Below the pieces are notes generated by a model. That model was not told the origin of the DNA, did no database searches, and saw nothing but the letters and a program-made list of their open reading frames with translations. Shown in pieces: positions 15,981 through 24,224 of a stretch of DNA of 64,000 nt. Numbering within the stretch: position 1 is the stretch's first letter; each line of letters begins with the position of its first letter. This stretch comes from Longispora sp047121295 (GTDB taxonomy: Bacteria > Actinomycetota > Actinomycetes > Mycobacteriales > Micromonosporaceae). The translations under genes were made by a program, and so were the position numbers. The DNA lies in NCBI RefSeq assembly GCF_047121295.1, contig NZ_CP139447.1, positions 1,364,001 to 1,428,000 of the forward strand. Reading direction: 5' to 3'.

Positions 15981-16633
15981 TCTCTCCGACCCGTGGGGTC
16001 ATCCGCCGCGACGGCGGGCTCTACGCCCTCGAGAAGGCCCTGCACCGCCGTGGTTTCGCGGCGGTCGCGGGGGCCGACGAGGCCGGCCGTGGGGCCTGTG
16101 CGGGCCCCCTGGTGGCCGCGGCGGCCGTCCTCGGCGCGACCCCGGTTCCCGGGCTCGCCGACTCGAAGCTGCTGACCCCCGCCGCCCGCGACCGGGTGTT
16201 CGACGAGGTGCTGGCCCGCGCGGTCTCCTACGCCGTGGTGATCATCGAGCCGGCCGACATCGACCGGTACGGCCTGCACGTCTGCAACATCGCGGGCCTC
16301 CGCCGGGCGATCGCCGGGCTCGACGTCCGGCCGGACTACGCGCTGACCGACGGCTTCCGGGTCGACGGCACCGGGATCCCCGGCCTGGCCGTCTGGAAGG
16401 GCGACCAGGTGGCCGCGTGCGTCGCGGCGGCGAGCGTGCTGGCCAAGGTCACCCGGGACCGGATCATGGCGGACCTGGACACCGCCTACCCGGAGTACGG
16501 TTTCGGGGTGCACAAGGGCTACGTGACCCCGGTGCACGCCGCCGCGCTCGAACGGCACGGGCCGTGTCCGGAGCACCGACGCTCCTACGCCAACGTGGCA
16601 CGAGTAGCGGACAAAAAATACGTTAGCGCCTAA
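15977..16633 (+). CDS. rnhB: Ribonuclease HII
   Basis: Removes ribonucleotides from RNA-DNA hybrids. The 218-residue enzyme shows AGADEAGRGACAGPLVAAA with the D-E pair, LADSKLLTPAARD, TDGF (third acidic residue) and AAASVLAKVTRDRIM, ending YGFGVHKGYVTPVH and the DSKQL-like signature region. ATG 15977 overlaps the lepB stop in an ATGA, so lepB-lepB-rnhB form one operon. Confidence 0.96.
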   Translation: MISPTRGVIRRDGGLYALEKALHRRGFAAVAGADEAGRGACAGPLVAAAAVLGATPVPGLADSKLLTPAARDRVFDEVLARAVSYAVVIIEPADIDRYGLHVCNIAGLRRAIAGLDVRPDYALTDGFRVDGTGIPGLAVWKGDQVAACVAAASVLAKVTRDRIMADLDTAYPEYGFGVHKGYVTPVHAAALERHGPCPEHRRSYANVARVADKKYVSA

Positions 16634-16721
16634 AAGGGGCCACGATCGGCGTGGCGTCGGGGGCCGACGCGCGATCAGGGGGCTACGTGAGTGAGAATGT
16701 CGGCATGGACGGCGGTGGACG

Positions 16722-17033
16722 ATGAGTGCTGAGGATCTCGAGAAGTACGAGACCGAGATGGAGCTGCAGCTCTACCGGGAGTACCGCGACATCGTCCGCC
16801 AGTTCTCCTACGTCGTGGAGACCGAGCGCCGGTTCTATCTCGCCAACCAGGTCGACCTGCGGGTCCGCAACGGCGACGGCGAGGTGTACTTCGAGGTGGA
16901 GATGCAGGACGCGTGGGTCTGGGACATGTACCGGCCGGCGCGGTTCGTGAAGAATGTCCGGGTGGTCACGTTCAAGGACGTGAACATCGAGGAGCTGGAG
17001 AAGCCGGACATCTCTCTGCCGAGTGAGATCTGA
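16722..17033 (+). CDS. DUF2469 family protein
   Basis: A 103-residue acidic protein (MSAEDLEKYETEMELQLYREYRDIV) with FYLANQVDLRVRNGDGEVYFEVEMQDAWVWDMYRP in the centre. DUF2469 is almost confined to actinobacteria and normally follows rnhB, as here. Its function is unknown to me. No strong ribosome site is present (GGCGGTGG at 16711-16718). A strong terminator follows, closing the rpsP-to-here region. Confidence 0.9.
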   Translation: MSAEDLEKYETEMELQLYREYRDIVRQFSYVVETERRFYLANQVDLRVRNGDGEVYFEVEMQDAWVWDMYRPARFVKNVRVVTFKDVNIEELEKPDISLPSEI

Positions 17034-17048
17034 GCTGTAGGTGTGACC

Positions 17049-17079
17049 GAACGACCCGGGCCTGGGGCCCGGGTCGTTC
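17049..17079 (+). terminator. Strong hairpin terminator after the DUF2469 gene
   Basis: A perfect 14-bp stem, GAACGACCCGGGCC (17049-17062) with 17066-17079, and a TGG loop. Confidence 0.85.
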
Positions 17080-17166
17080 TGCGTGCGCGGGGTGTTGCCC
17101 TCGGGCCTTCCGCTGGCGCGTGACGCGTCGCGGGCGGCCCGGCCCGCGCGGCTGACCTCGGTGGGG

Positions 17167-17194
17167 TTATCCACAGCCGGGGGAGTTGTCCACA
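17167..17194 (+). promoter_or_regulatory. Pair of DnaA-box-like nonamers
   Basis: TTATCCACA (17167-17175) and TTGTCCACA (17186-17194) are the E. coli and actinobacterial DnaA box consensus sequences, in the same orientation, 19 bases from start to start. They lie 80-105 bases upstream of the yraN start. Site identity is seen; DnaA binding is inferred. Confidence 0.55.
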
Positions 17195-17272
17195 GGCACC
17201 GGCCGGCCCGTCCGCCCGCGCGCCATCGTTTGCCCCGTCGGCCGACCGGGCCGCGGTGGCGGAGGTGGACGG

Positions 17273-17629
17273 GTGGCTGCGAAGGACGCGGTGGGCAGGT
17301 ACGGCGAGCGGGTCGCCGCGCGGTTCCTGGTCGATGCCGGGATGGCCGTGCTCGACAGGAACTGGCGCTGTGCGGTCGGTGAGATCGACATCGTCGCCCG
17401 CGACGGCGACGCCCTGGTGATCTGCGAGGTCAAGACCCGGCGCGGCGACTCGCACGGCTCGGCGGCCGAGGCGGTGACGGCGGCCAAGGTGACCCGGATC
17501 CGCCGGCTCGCGAAGTACTGGCTGGCGGAGAGCGGGCTGTCCACCGTGGAGATCCGGTTCGACGTGCTCTGCGTCCGGCCGCGCCGCACCGGCCCGGCCA
17601 CGGTCGAACACCTCCGCGGCGCCTTCTGA
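17273..17629 (+). CDS. YraN/UPF0102 family endonuclease-like protein
   Basis: A 118-residue protein with the restriction-endonuclease-like fold: RYGERVAARFLVDAGMAVLDRNWR, then the GEIDIVARDGDALVICEVKTRR core (E-x-D and E-x-K metal site). Members are presumed Holliday-junction or DNA-processing nucleases. GTG 17273 has GGAGGT (17261-17266) at 6 bases. The stop overlaps comM in a TGATG. The set yraN-comM-dprA is typical of actinobacteria and points to DNA uptake or recombination. Confidence 0.9.
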   Translation: MAAKDAVGRYGERVAARFLVDAGMAVLDRNWRCAVGEIDIVARDGDALVICEVKTRRGDSHGSAAEAVTAAKVTRIRRLAKYWLAESGLSTVEIRFDVLCVRPRRTGPATVEHLRGAF

Positions 17630-19143
17630 TGGGGTACGCGAGGGTGCACGCCGTCGGCCTCTCCGGCGTGCGCGGCACCGTGGTCGAGGTGGAGGCCGAC
17701 GTGCGCGCCGGCCTGCCGGGCCTGCTGCTGACCGGCCTGCCGGACACGGCCCTGCACCAGGCCCGCGACCGGGTGCGGGCCGCCATCGTCAACTGCGGCG
17801 AGGAGTGGCCGTCGCGGTACGCCGTGGTGAACCTGCTCCCGGCGTCCCAGCCCAAGGCCGGGTCGGGCTTCGACCTGGCCATCGCGATGGCGCTGCTCTG
17901 CGCGCACGGCGCGCTGCCGGCGGCGGTGCTGGCCGACACGGTGTTCATCGGCGAGCTGGGCCTGGACGGCCAGGTCCGGCCGGTGCGCGGCACCCTGCCC
18001 GCCGTGATGGCCGCCGCCCGGGCCGGGGTCCGCCGGGTCGTCGTGCCGCTGGCCAACGCCAGCGAGGCGGCCCTGGTGCCGGGCATCCTGGTGAAGGCGG
18101 TGGACAACCTCGGCCGCCTGATCGCCTTCGCCCGGGGCGCGGGCCGCCTGCTCGACCCGCCCGCCGAGCGCGTGCTGAGGTCGGCGCCGGGGCCGGACCT
18201 GGCCGACGTCGCCGGCCAGGAGGACGGCCGGCGCGGGCTGGAGGTCGCCGCCGCCGGCGGGCACCACCTCGCGCTGTTCGGCCCGCCGGGCGCCGGCAAG
18301 ACCATGCTCGCCGAGCGGCTGCCCGGCCTGCTGCCCCTGCTCGACGACCAGGCGGCGCTGGAGGTGACCGCCGTGCACTCGGTGGCCGGCGTGCTGCCGC
18401 CGGACGGCCCACTGATCCGCCGCCCGCCGTTCCAGGCGCCGCACCACACCACGAGCGCGGCCGCCCTGGTCGGGGGCGGGAGCGGGCTGGCCCGGCCCGG
18501 GGTGCTGTCCCTGGCGCACCGGGGGATCCTGTTCCTCGACGAGGCCCCGCTGCTCAGCGGTGCGGCGCTGGACACGCTGCGCCAGCCGCTGGAGTCGGGC
18601 TGGGTGCGGCTGGCGCGGACGAGGGGCACGACGGAGTACCCGGCGCGGGTGCAGTTGGTCATCGCAGCCAACCCGTGCGCGTGCCCCACCGGCGCGCTGG
18701 TCTGCGACTGCAGTTCCCTGGCCCGGCGGCGGTACCTGGCCCGGATCTCCGGCCCCCTGTTGGACAGGATCGACGTCCAGCTCACGCTCCGCCCGGTCAC
18801 CCCGGCCCAACTGCTGGTCGACCCGACGACGGCGGAGAGTTCCGCGACCGTGGCCGCCCGGGTCGGTGCCGCGCGGGCCGCCGCCGCGGAGCGCTGGTCG
18901 GGCACCGGCTGGTCCCTGAACAGCCAGGTGCCGGGCGCGGACCTGCGCGGCGCACCGTGGCGGCTGCCCGCCGCCGTGAGCCGGGACCTGACCCGGCACC
19001 TGGAGCTCGGGCTGCTGTCGGCGCGCGGCTTCGACCGGGTGCTCCGGGTCGCCTGGACGCTGGCCGACCTGGGCGGAAGGACCCGGCCCGACCCGGGCGA
19101 CGTCCGCGAGGCAATCCATCTACGACTGAGGAGTTCGACATGA
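17629..19143 (+). CDS. comM: YifB/ComM family Mg-chelatase-like AAA+ ATPase
   Basis: A 504-residue helicase-like ATPase that in other bacteria promotes branch migration during natural transformation. An N-terminal Lon-substrate-binding-like domain (1-170, NLLPASQPKAGSGFDLAIAMALL) precedes the AAA+ core with Walker A LFGPPGAGKTML (about 215-226), Walker B GILFLDEAPLL, a sensor region VQLVIAANPCACPTGALVCDC with its Cys cluster, and the C-terminal Mg-chelatase helical domain. ATG 17629 shares one base with the yraN stop; its own stop overlaps dprA. Confidence 0.95.
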   Translation: MGYARVHAVGLSGVRGTVVEVEADVRAGLPGLLLTGLPDTALHQARDRVRAAIVNCGEEWPSRYAVVNLLPASQPKAGSGFDLAIAMALLCAHGALPAAVLADTVFIGELGLDGQVRPVRGTLPAVMAAARAGVRRVVVPLANASEAALVPGILVKAVDNLGRLIAFARGAGRLLDPPAERVLRSAPGPDLADVAGQEDGRRGLEVAAAGGHHLALFGPPGAGKTMLAERLPGLLPLLDDQAALEVTAVHSVAGVLPPDGPLIRRPPFQAPHHTTSAAALVGGGSGLARPGVLSLAHRGILFLDEAPLLSGAALDTLRQPLESGWVRLARTRGTTEYPARVQLVIAANPCACPTGALVCDCSSLARRRYLARISGPLLDRIDVQLTLRPVTPAQLLVDPTTAESSATVAARVGAARAAAAERWSGTGWSLNSQVPGADLRGAPWRLPAAVSRDLTRHLELGLLSARGFDRVLRVAWTLADLGGRTRPDPGDVREAIHLRLRSST

Positions 19144-20330
19144 CTGTCACCATGGCCCGGATCGTGCTGGCCAGCCTGGTCGAGCCGGGCAACGCCGTCC
19201 TCGCCCGCCTCGTGCGGACGTCCGGGCCGGTCGAGGCACTGAACCGCCTCCTGGCCGCGCCCGAGGCGCCGCACGACGTCGCGAGCCTGTCGGCGGCGGC
19301 CCGGGCGAGGCTCGACGGGCGGGACCCGTGGCGGCTCGCCGAGGAGGCCCGCTCCGCCGCCGACCGGCTGGGCGCGCGGCTGGTCACCCCGGAGGACCCG
19401 GACTGGCCGACCCGCGCCGACGAGCTGGCCCGGATGGGGCGCGGCGCCGCGACCGGCATCGACGTCGACAGCCAGCCGCCGGTGTGCCTGTGGGTGCGGG
19501 GTGCGCCGCCGGTCGCCGACACCGTGGACCGGTCGGTGGCGATGGTCGGCTCGCGGAGCGCCACGCAGTACGGGCTGTACATGGCCAGTGAGCTCAGCTT
19601 CGGGCTGGCCGAGCGCGGCTGGACGGTGATCAGCGGGGGAGCGTACGGCATCGACGCCGCCGCGCACCGGGCCGCGATGAGCGCCGGCGGCCGGACCGTG
19701 GCCGTGCTGGCGTGCGGGATCGACACGGTGTATCCGCTGGCCCACGCCGGACTCTTCGAACAGATCACGGACCACGGACTGCTCCTCACCGAGTGGCCGC
19801 CCGGGGCCACCCCGCACCGGACCCGGTTCCTCGTCCGCAACCGGCTGATCGCCGCCCTGTCCCGGGGCACGGTGGTGGTGGAGGCGGCGGCGCGCAGCGG
19901 GGCCCGGAGCACGGCGCGCCGGGCGCTGCAGCTCGACCGGGCGTTGATGGCGTGCCCCGGCCCGGTGACGTCGCCGGTGAGCGAGGGCTGCCACGCGGAG
20001 ATCCGAGACCACCACGCGCGCCTGGTGACCACCGCCGAACAGGTCCTGGAGGAGGTGGGCCGGATCGGCGAGTACGTCGCGCCACCGATCCGGGGCCGGT
20101 CCACCGAGCGCGACGACCTGGACGACCTGGCCGCCCGGGTGCTCGACGCCGTCCCGCGCGGCCGGGCGCTCACCGCGACCGAGATCGCGGTCGTGGCGGG
20201 GGTGTCGCCGACCGACGCGCGGCGGAACCTGCCGGCGCTCGTGGCGCGGGAGCTGGTGGTCGAGGACGACCACGGCCGGTTCCAGACCCGGCGGCGGGCG
20301 CCGACCCGGCCGGCGGGCCGGCGCGGGTAA
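19140..20330 (+). CDS. dprA: DNA-processing protein DprA
   Basis: Loads RecA on incoming single-stranded DNA. The 396-residue protein has a SAM-like N-terminus, the Rossmann domain with AMVGSRSATQYG, TVISGGAYGIDAAAHRAA (about 163-180), VLACGIDTVYPLAH, RNRLIAALSRGTVVVEAAARSG and ACPGPVTSPVSEGCH, and a C-terminal winged helix (ALTATEIAVVAGVSPTDARRNLPALVARELV). AGGAG (19129-19133) is 6 bases before the ATG, which overlaps the comM TGA. The 182 bases from here to the next gene show only its -10 box. Confidence 0.95.
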   Translation: MTVTMARIVLASLVEPGNAVLARLVRTSGPVEALNRLLAAPEAPHDVASLSAAARARLDGRDPWRLAEEARSAADRLGARLVTPEDPDWPTRADELARMGRGAATGIDVDSQPPVCLWVRGAPPVADTVDRSVAMVGSRSATQYGLYMASELSFGLAERGWTVISGGAYGIDAAAHRAAMSAGGRTVAVLACGIDTVYPLAHAGLFEQITDHGLLLTEWPPGATPHRTRFLVRNRLIAALSRGTVVVEAAARSGARSTARRALQLDRALMACPGPVTSPVSEGCHAEIRDHHARLVTTAEQVLEEVGRIGEYVAPPIRGRSTERDDLDDLAARVLDAVPRGRALTATEIAVVAGVSPTDARRNLPALVARELVVEDDHGRFQTRRRAPTRPAGRRG

Positions 20331-20500
20331 CCCGCCCCGGCCCGGGGCCTGTCTGGTCGAGTCGCGGGTCGACACGAGGGGCCTGACGACCCAGGTGTTC
20401 CGGCCGGCCGTGTGCCGGGTCGGGCTGCGCCGTGGCCGGCGGGCTGGGCTGTGGTCGGGGTGGCTCCGGCGTGGGGCGGGCCGGGGCGCGTCGTCCGGGC

Positions 20501-20512
20501 TAGGGTCGGGGG
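20501..20512 (+). promoter_or_regulatory. Leaderless -10 promoter of xerC
   Basis: TAGGGT (20501-20506), 6 bases, then GTG at 20513; no ribosome site. Confidence 0.6.
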
Positions 20513-21436
20513 GTGAGTTCGGCCCACGAGAGCTACACCGCGTTGCCCGAGGCGATGCGGGACGCCGTGGACGACTTCGCCCGGCATCTGGCCAGCGAGC
20601 GCGGCCGGTCGGTGCACACGGTGCGGGCGTACACGGCGGACACGGTCTCCCTGTTGGCGCACGCCGCCGCCGGCGGCCAGCCGACCGTCGCGGAGCTGGA
20701 CATCCGGATCCTGCGGAGCTGGCTGGCGGCCGTCCGCGAGGGCGGCGCCGCCCGGGCGAGCCTCGCCCGCCGCGCGGCCGTGGCCCGGGTCTTCTGCGCC
20801 TGGGCGCACCGGACCGGGCTCCTCGCGGTGGATCCCGGCCAGCTGCTGGCCAGCCCGAAGGCCCGGCGCGACCTGCCGCACGTCCTGCGCGCCGAGCAGG
20901 CCACCGACCTGGTGGAGAAGGCCGACGACACCACGCCGACCGGGCTCCGGGACCGCCTCGTCCTCGAACTCCTCTACGCCACCGGCATCCGGGTCAGCGA
21001 GCTGTGCGGGCTCGACATCGACGACGTCGACCGCGAGCGCCGGGTGCTGCGGGTGCTTGGCAAGGGGGCGAAGGAAAGGGCGGTGCCCTACGGGGTACCC
21101 GCTGAAATGGCCCTCAACGCCTATCTCGGCCGGGGCCGGCCCGCCCTCTTCCGGGCGGAGAAGAACGCCCTGCTGCTCGGCGACCGGGGTCGACGGCTGG
21201 GGGTGTCCAGCGCCCGGCGGATCGTCGAGCGCGCCGCCGACCACGCCGACCTGCCGCACCTGTCGCCGCACGGCCTCCGGCACGCGGCCGCCACCCATCT
21301 CCTCGACGGCGGCGCCGACCTGCGTTCCGTGCAGGAGCTCCTGGGGCACGCGTCCCTGGCCACCACCCAGATCTACACCCACGTGTCCGTGGACCGGCTC
21401 CGCCAGGCCTACAACCAGGCCCACCCGCGCGCCTGA
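20513..21436 (+). CDS. xerC: Tyrosine recombinase XerC
   Basis: A 307-residue site-specific recombinase that resolves chromosome dimers at dif. The N-terminal SAM-like core-binding domain (FARHLASERGRSVHTVRAYTADT) is followed by the catalytic domain with Arg in YATGIRVSELCGL, Lys in LGKGAKERAVP, HGLRHAAATHLLDGG (His253, Arg256), LLGHASLATTQ and the nucleophile Tyr288 in QIYTHVS. Length and motifs fit XerC/XerD; I call it XerC from the usual position downstream of dprA, with XerD the alternative. Confidence 0.92.
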   Translation: MSSAHESYTALPEAMRDAVDDFARHLASERGRSVHTVRAYTADTVSLLAHAAAGGQPTVAELDIRILRSWLAAVREGGAARASLARRAAVARVFCAWAHRTGLLAVDPGQLLASPKARRDLPHVLRAEQATDLVEKADDTTPTGLRDRLVLELLYATGIRVSELCGLDIDDVDRERRVLRVLGKGAKERAVPYGVPAEMALNAYLGRGRPALFRAEKNALLLGDRGRRLGVSSARRIVERAADHADLPHLSPHGLRHAAATHLLDGGADLRSVQELLGHASLATTQIYTHVSVDRLRQAYNQAHPRA

Positions 21437-21543
21437 CCCGGGCACCGTGCGCCCGGCCCGTGCCGGCCCCGGGCCGAGAGACGCGCGTCGGCCCCGGGCT
21501 GAGATATTCGTCCGTAACCCTGTGCCCGGGCCTTCGCAGGCCC

Positions 21544-21557
21544 TAGCGTCAGGGTCC
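21544..21557 (+). promoter_or_regulatory. Leaderless -10 promoter
   Basis: TAGCGT (21544-21549), 8 bases, then ATG at 21558. Confidence 0.5.
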
Positions 21558-22712
21558 ATGGCGAACCCTCCCACCCCGCTGCCCGGTGCCCGGGACCTGT
21601 TCACTCTCGACCGGACGTCGCTGCAGCTCAACCACGGCTCGTACGGTGCCGTCCCGCTGCGCGTCCAGCAGGCCCAGCAGGCCCTGCGCGACGAGATCGA
21701 GTCCAACCCGATGCGGTTCTTCAGCCGGGGCGCCGTCGAACGGGTCGAGGCCGCCCGGCGGGTGATGGCCGCGTTCCTGGGCGCGGACCCGGACGGTACC
21801 GCGCTGGTCGCCAACGCGACGACCGCCGCCCAGATCGTCTCCGACTCGGTGGCGCTCGCCCCGGGCGACGAGGTGCTGGTGACCGACCACGGCTACGGCG
21901 CGGTCACCATGGGGCTCGAGCGGGCGTGCGCCCGGGCCGGGGCCACCGTGACGACCGTGGCCCTCGGGCCGGCCCCGTCCGACGACGAGATCGTGGCGGC
22001 CATGGTCGCGGCGGTCGGCCCCCGGACCCGGCTCGCGTACGTCGACCAGATCACCTCCCCGACCGCGCTGCTGTTCCCCGTGGACCGGATCGTCGCGGCG
22101 CTCCGGCCGCTCGGGGTGGCCACGCTGGTCGACGCGGCGCACGTACCCGGCGCCCTCGACGTCGACGTGTCCGCGATCGGGGCGGACTTCTGGCTGGGCA
22201 ACATGCACAAGTGGGCGTACGCGCCGCGCGGCACCGCCGTCCTCACCGTCGCAGAGCCGTGGCGGGCCGCCATGGAGCCGAACATCGTGTCCTGGGAGGC
22301 GCACCGGGGCTTCCCCGGTTCCGTCGAGTGGCAGGGCACCCTCGACTACTCCGGCTGGCTGGCCGCCCCGGTCGGCATCGACGTGCTGCGCGACCTCGGC
22401 TGGGCGGAGGTCCGCGCGCACAACGCGGCCCTGGTGGAGTACGGCCAGCGGATCGTCGCCGCCGCCCTCGACGCCCCGACCCCCGGCTCGCCGGGCCTCC
22501 CGATGCGGCCGATCCCGCTCCGGCCCGGGCTGGTGGACAGCCAGGACGCCGCCGTGGCGCTCCGGGCCCGCATCGTCGAGGAGATCGGCGCGGAGGTCGC
22601 GGTCAGCTACTGGGGCGGCGGCGGGATCCTCCGGCTGTCGGCGCAGGTGTACAACACGGCGGCGGAATACGAACGGCTCGCCGAGGCGTTGCCGGCCCTG
22701 ACCAAGGGCTAG
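21558..22712 (+). CDS. Class V aminotransferase, isopenicillin-N epimerase-like
   Basis: A 384-residue PLP enzyme. It opens with LNHGSYGAVPLRVQQAQQALRDEIESNPMRFFSRG, typical of the CefD-like (isopenicillin-N epimerase-like) branch, has DAAHVPGALDVDVSAIGADFWLGNMHKWAYAPRG with the PLP Lys218, and ends in the small domain (AVSYWGGGGILRLSAQVYNTAAEYERLAEAL). The fold is certain but the reaction is not; relatives act as epimerases, cysteine desulfurases or transaminases. It stands alone, with no beta-lactam genes nearby, so the epimerase name is only a family label. Confidence 0.87.
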   Translation: MANPPTPLPGARDLFTLDRTSLQLNHGSYGAVPLRVQQAQQALRDEIESNPMRFFSRGAVERVEAARRVMAAFLGADPDGTALVANATTAAQIVSDSVALAPGDEVLVTDHGYGAVTMGLERACARAGATVTTVALGPAPSDDEIVAAMVAAVGPRTRLAYVDQITSPTALLFPVDRIVAALRPLGVATLVDAAHVPGALDVDVSAIGADFWLGNMHKWAYAPRGTAVLTVAEPWRAAMEPNIVSWEAHRGFPGSVEWQGTLDYSGWLAAPVGIDVLRDLGWAEVRAHNAALVEYGQRIVAAALDAPTPGSPGLPMRPIPLRPGLVDSQDAAVALRARIVEEIGAEVAVSYWGGGGILRLSAQVYNTAAEYERLAEALPALTKG

Positions 22713-22740
22713 TTCTCCACAGGCACCGCCGTTGTCCACA
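22713..22740 (+). promoter_or_regulatory. Second pair of DnaA-box-like nonamers
   Basis: TTCTCCACA (22713-22721, one mismatch) and TTGTCCACA (22732-22740, exact), again 19 bases from start to start and in the same orientation, just after the aminotransferase stop and 42 bases before the M23 gene. Confidence 0.5.
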
Positions 22741-22781
22741 GGGGAGCCGGTCGCGCGGGCCGGGCCGGCGATCCTGTGGGC

Positions 22782-23435
22782 ATGCCTCTGCTCCCCGCCC
22801 TGCTCGCGGTCCTGCTCACGGCGGGTCTCGCCCCACAGGAAACCCCCGTCATCGGGTACCGGTGGCCACTCACCCCCCGACCGGCGGTCCTCCGCCGCTT
22901 CGAGCCCCCGCCGGCCCCCTGGCTCCCCGGGCACCGGGGCGTCGACCTCGCCGGCGCCCCCGGCCAGCCGGTGCTCGCCGCCGGCGCCGGCACGGTGCAC
23001 TACGCGGGGGTGATCGCCGGGGTCGGCGTCGTCAGCGTCCGACATCCCGACGGCCTGCTCACCACGTACCAACCGGTCCGCCCGGCGGTCGTGGCCGGTG
23101 CGTCGGTCGGCCCCGGCGATCCGTTGGGCACCCTCGAACCGGGCCACCCGGGCTGCCCCGCCGCCGCGTGCCTGCACTGGGGCCTCCGACGCGGCCGGGG
23201 GTACCTCGACCCGCTCACCCTCCTCGGCCGGGGCCGGGTCCGGCTGCTGCCCACGGGCACCGTCCCAGCACTCGGTCGGGTCGGGCCGCCGACCAGCGCC
23301 GGGAGGCTAGGCTTCCAGGCGTTGACGTCGACGAAGGAGATTGAGCCGTGGAGCGTACCCATGCGGCGCCGCGCACAGCGGTCGTCTGGGCCGTGTTGCG
23401 CGCCGAGTTGGAGCGGCGGGCCGGCGAGAAGCTGA
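22782..23435 (+). CDS. Secreted M23-family peptidase (LytM/murein hydrolase-like)
   Basis: A 217-residue protein with an N-terminal signal segment (MPLLPALLAVLLTAGLAPQ) and an M23 domain: PGHRGVDLAGAPGQPVLAAGAGTVHYAG carries the first His and Asp ligands, and CLHWGLRRGRGYLDPLTLLG the second motif, where the first His of the usual H-x-H is Cys, a variant I know from actinobacterial members. It probably cleaves or remodels peptidoglycan; an inactive regulator is possible. GATCCT (22770-22775) 6 bases before the ATG may be a weak leaderless -10 box. The reading frame runs 88 bases into the next gene before stopping, so the last 30 or so residues may not be conserved. Confidence 0.8.
   Translation: MPLLPALLAVLLTAGLAPQETPVIGYRWPLTPRPAVLRRFEPPPAPWLPGHRGVDLAGAPGQPVLAAGAGTVHYAGVIAGVGVVSVRHPDGLLTTYQPVRPAVVAGASVGPGDPLGTLEPGHPGCPAAACLHWGLRRGRGYLDPLTLLGRGRVRLLPTGTVPALGRVGPPTSAGRLGFQALTSTKEIEPWSVPMRRRAQRSSGPCCAPSWSGGPARS
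23308..23339 (+). promoter_or_regulatory. Promoter and ribosome site of the methyltransferase
   Basis: TAGGCT (23308-23313) would start transcription near 23320; AAGGAG (23334-23339) then serves GTG 23348. Both lie inside the 3' end of the M23 frame. Confidence 0.5.
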
Positions 23436-24082
23436 CCATCGTCGATGTCGGCGGTGGCACGGGCGGGTTCGCCGTGCCGCTCGCGGAGGCCGGGCACACG
23501 GTGACCGTGGTCGACGCCAGCCCCGACGCGCTGGCGGCCCTGGCCCGGCGCGCGGCCGAGGCCGGCGTCGCCGAGCGGGTCACGGCCGTCCAGGGCGACG
23601 CGGACCGGCTCGGGGAGCTCGTCCCGACCGCCGGCGCCGACCTGGTGCTCTGCCACAGCGTCCTGGAGGTCGTGGACGACCCGGTGGCCGTGGCCGGCGA
23701 CCTCGCGGGCGCGCTGCGCTCCGGCGGGGCGGCGAGCATCGTGGTGGCCAACCGGGTCGCGGCGGCCCTGGCGCGGGCCATCGCCGGCCAGTTGCCGGCC
23801 GCCCTGGCGACCTTCCAGGACGAGGCCGGGCGCGGTGGCCCCCGCGACACGCTCCTCCGCCGGTACGACGCCGCGTCCGCCTCGGCCCTCCTCGCCCAGG
23901 CCGGCCTCGCCGTCGAGCAGGTGCACGGCGTCCGGGTGGCCGCCGACCTCGTCCCGGGCGCGCTGCTGGACACCGAGCCGGGCGCGTACGAGGCGCTGCT
24001 CCGGTTCGAGCTGGCCACGGCCGCCGTGCCGCCGTACCGGGACATCGCCACCCAGATCCACCTGTTGGCCCGCAAGTCATGA
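23348..24082 (+). CDS. Class I SAM-dependent methyltransferase
   Basis: A 244-residue protein with the SAM-binding motif IVDVGGGTGGFAVPLA (31-46), acidic loop TVVDASPDALAAL, motif QGDADRLGEL and motif IV ADLVLCHSVLEVVDDP. This is a SmtA/BioC-like small-molecule or RNA methyltransferase pattern; the substrate is unknown. The stop TGA at 24080-24082 overlaps an ATG that opens the first of two micro-ORFs leading to the phosphodiesterase gene. Confidence 0.85.
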   Translation: MERTHAAPRTAVVWAVLRAELERRAGEKLTIVDVGGGTGGFAVPLAEAGHTVTVVDASPDALAALARRAAEAGVAERVTAVQGDADRLGELVPTAGADLVLCHSVLEVVDDPVAVAGDLAGALRSGGAASIVVANRVAAALARAIAGQLPAALATFQDEAGRGGPRDTLLRRYDAASASALLAQAGLAVEQVHGVRVAADLVPGALLDTEPGAYEALLRFELATAAVPPYRDIATQIHLLARKS

Positions 24083-24180
24083 CCGGCGGGTTCGCCCAGG
24101 ATCCGCCCGCCGCCGCAGCACCCGGCGCGGTGACCGGTCGTGCCCGGCGCACCACGCTCGGCAGGCGGCGGCACCCGTGA
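24079..24180 (+). CDS. Micro-ORF 1 bridging methyltransferase and phosphodiesterase genes
   Basis: ATG 24079 overlaps the methyltransferase stop (ATGA). It encodes 33 residues starting MTGGFAQDPPAAAAPG and ending LGRRRHP; its TGA overlaps the GTG of the next micro-ORF. No ribosome site is obvious. It may be a translational relay or a decayed copy of the downstream gene start. Whether the peptide is made is unknown. Confidence 0.4.
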   Translation: MTGGFAQDPPAAAAPGAVTGRARRTTLGRRRHP

Positions 24181-24224
24181 CCGGCGCTCCGCCGCCCGCG
24201 CTCGACACCCGGCGGCGTCCGTGA
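24177..24224 (+). CDS. Micro-ORF 2 in the same relay
   Basis: GTG 24177 overlaps the stop of micro-ORF 1 (GTGA) and encodes VTGAPPPALDTRRRP; its TGA overlaps GTG 24221 of the phosphodiesterase gene (again GTGA). The opening 14 bases GTGACCGGCGCTCC are identical to those at 24221. Confidence 0.4.
   Translation: MTGAPPPALDTRRRP

Noticed and set aside
21437..21543. Terminator after xerC
   Set aside because: A 7-bp GC stem (21454-21460 with 21470-21476) with a 9-base loop is no stronger than many chance stems at this GC content.
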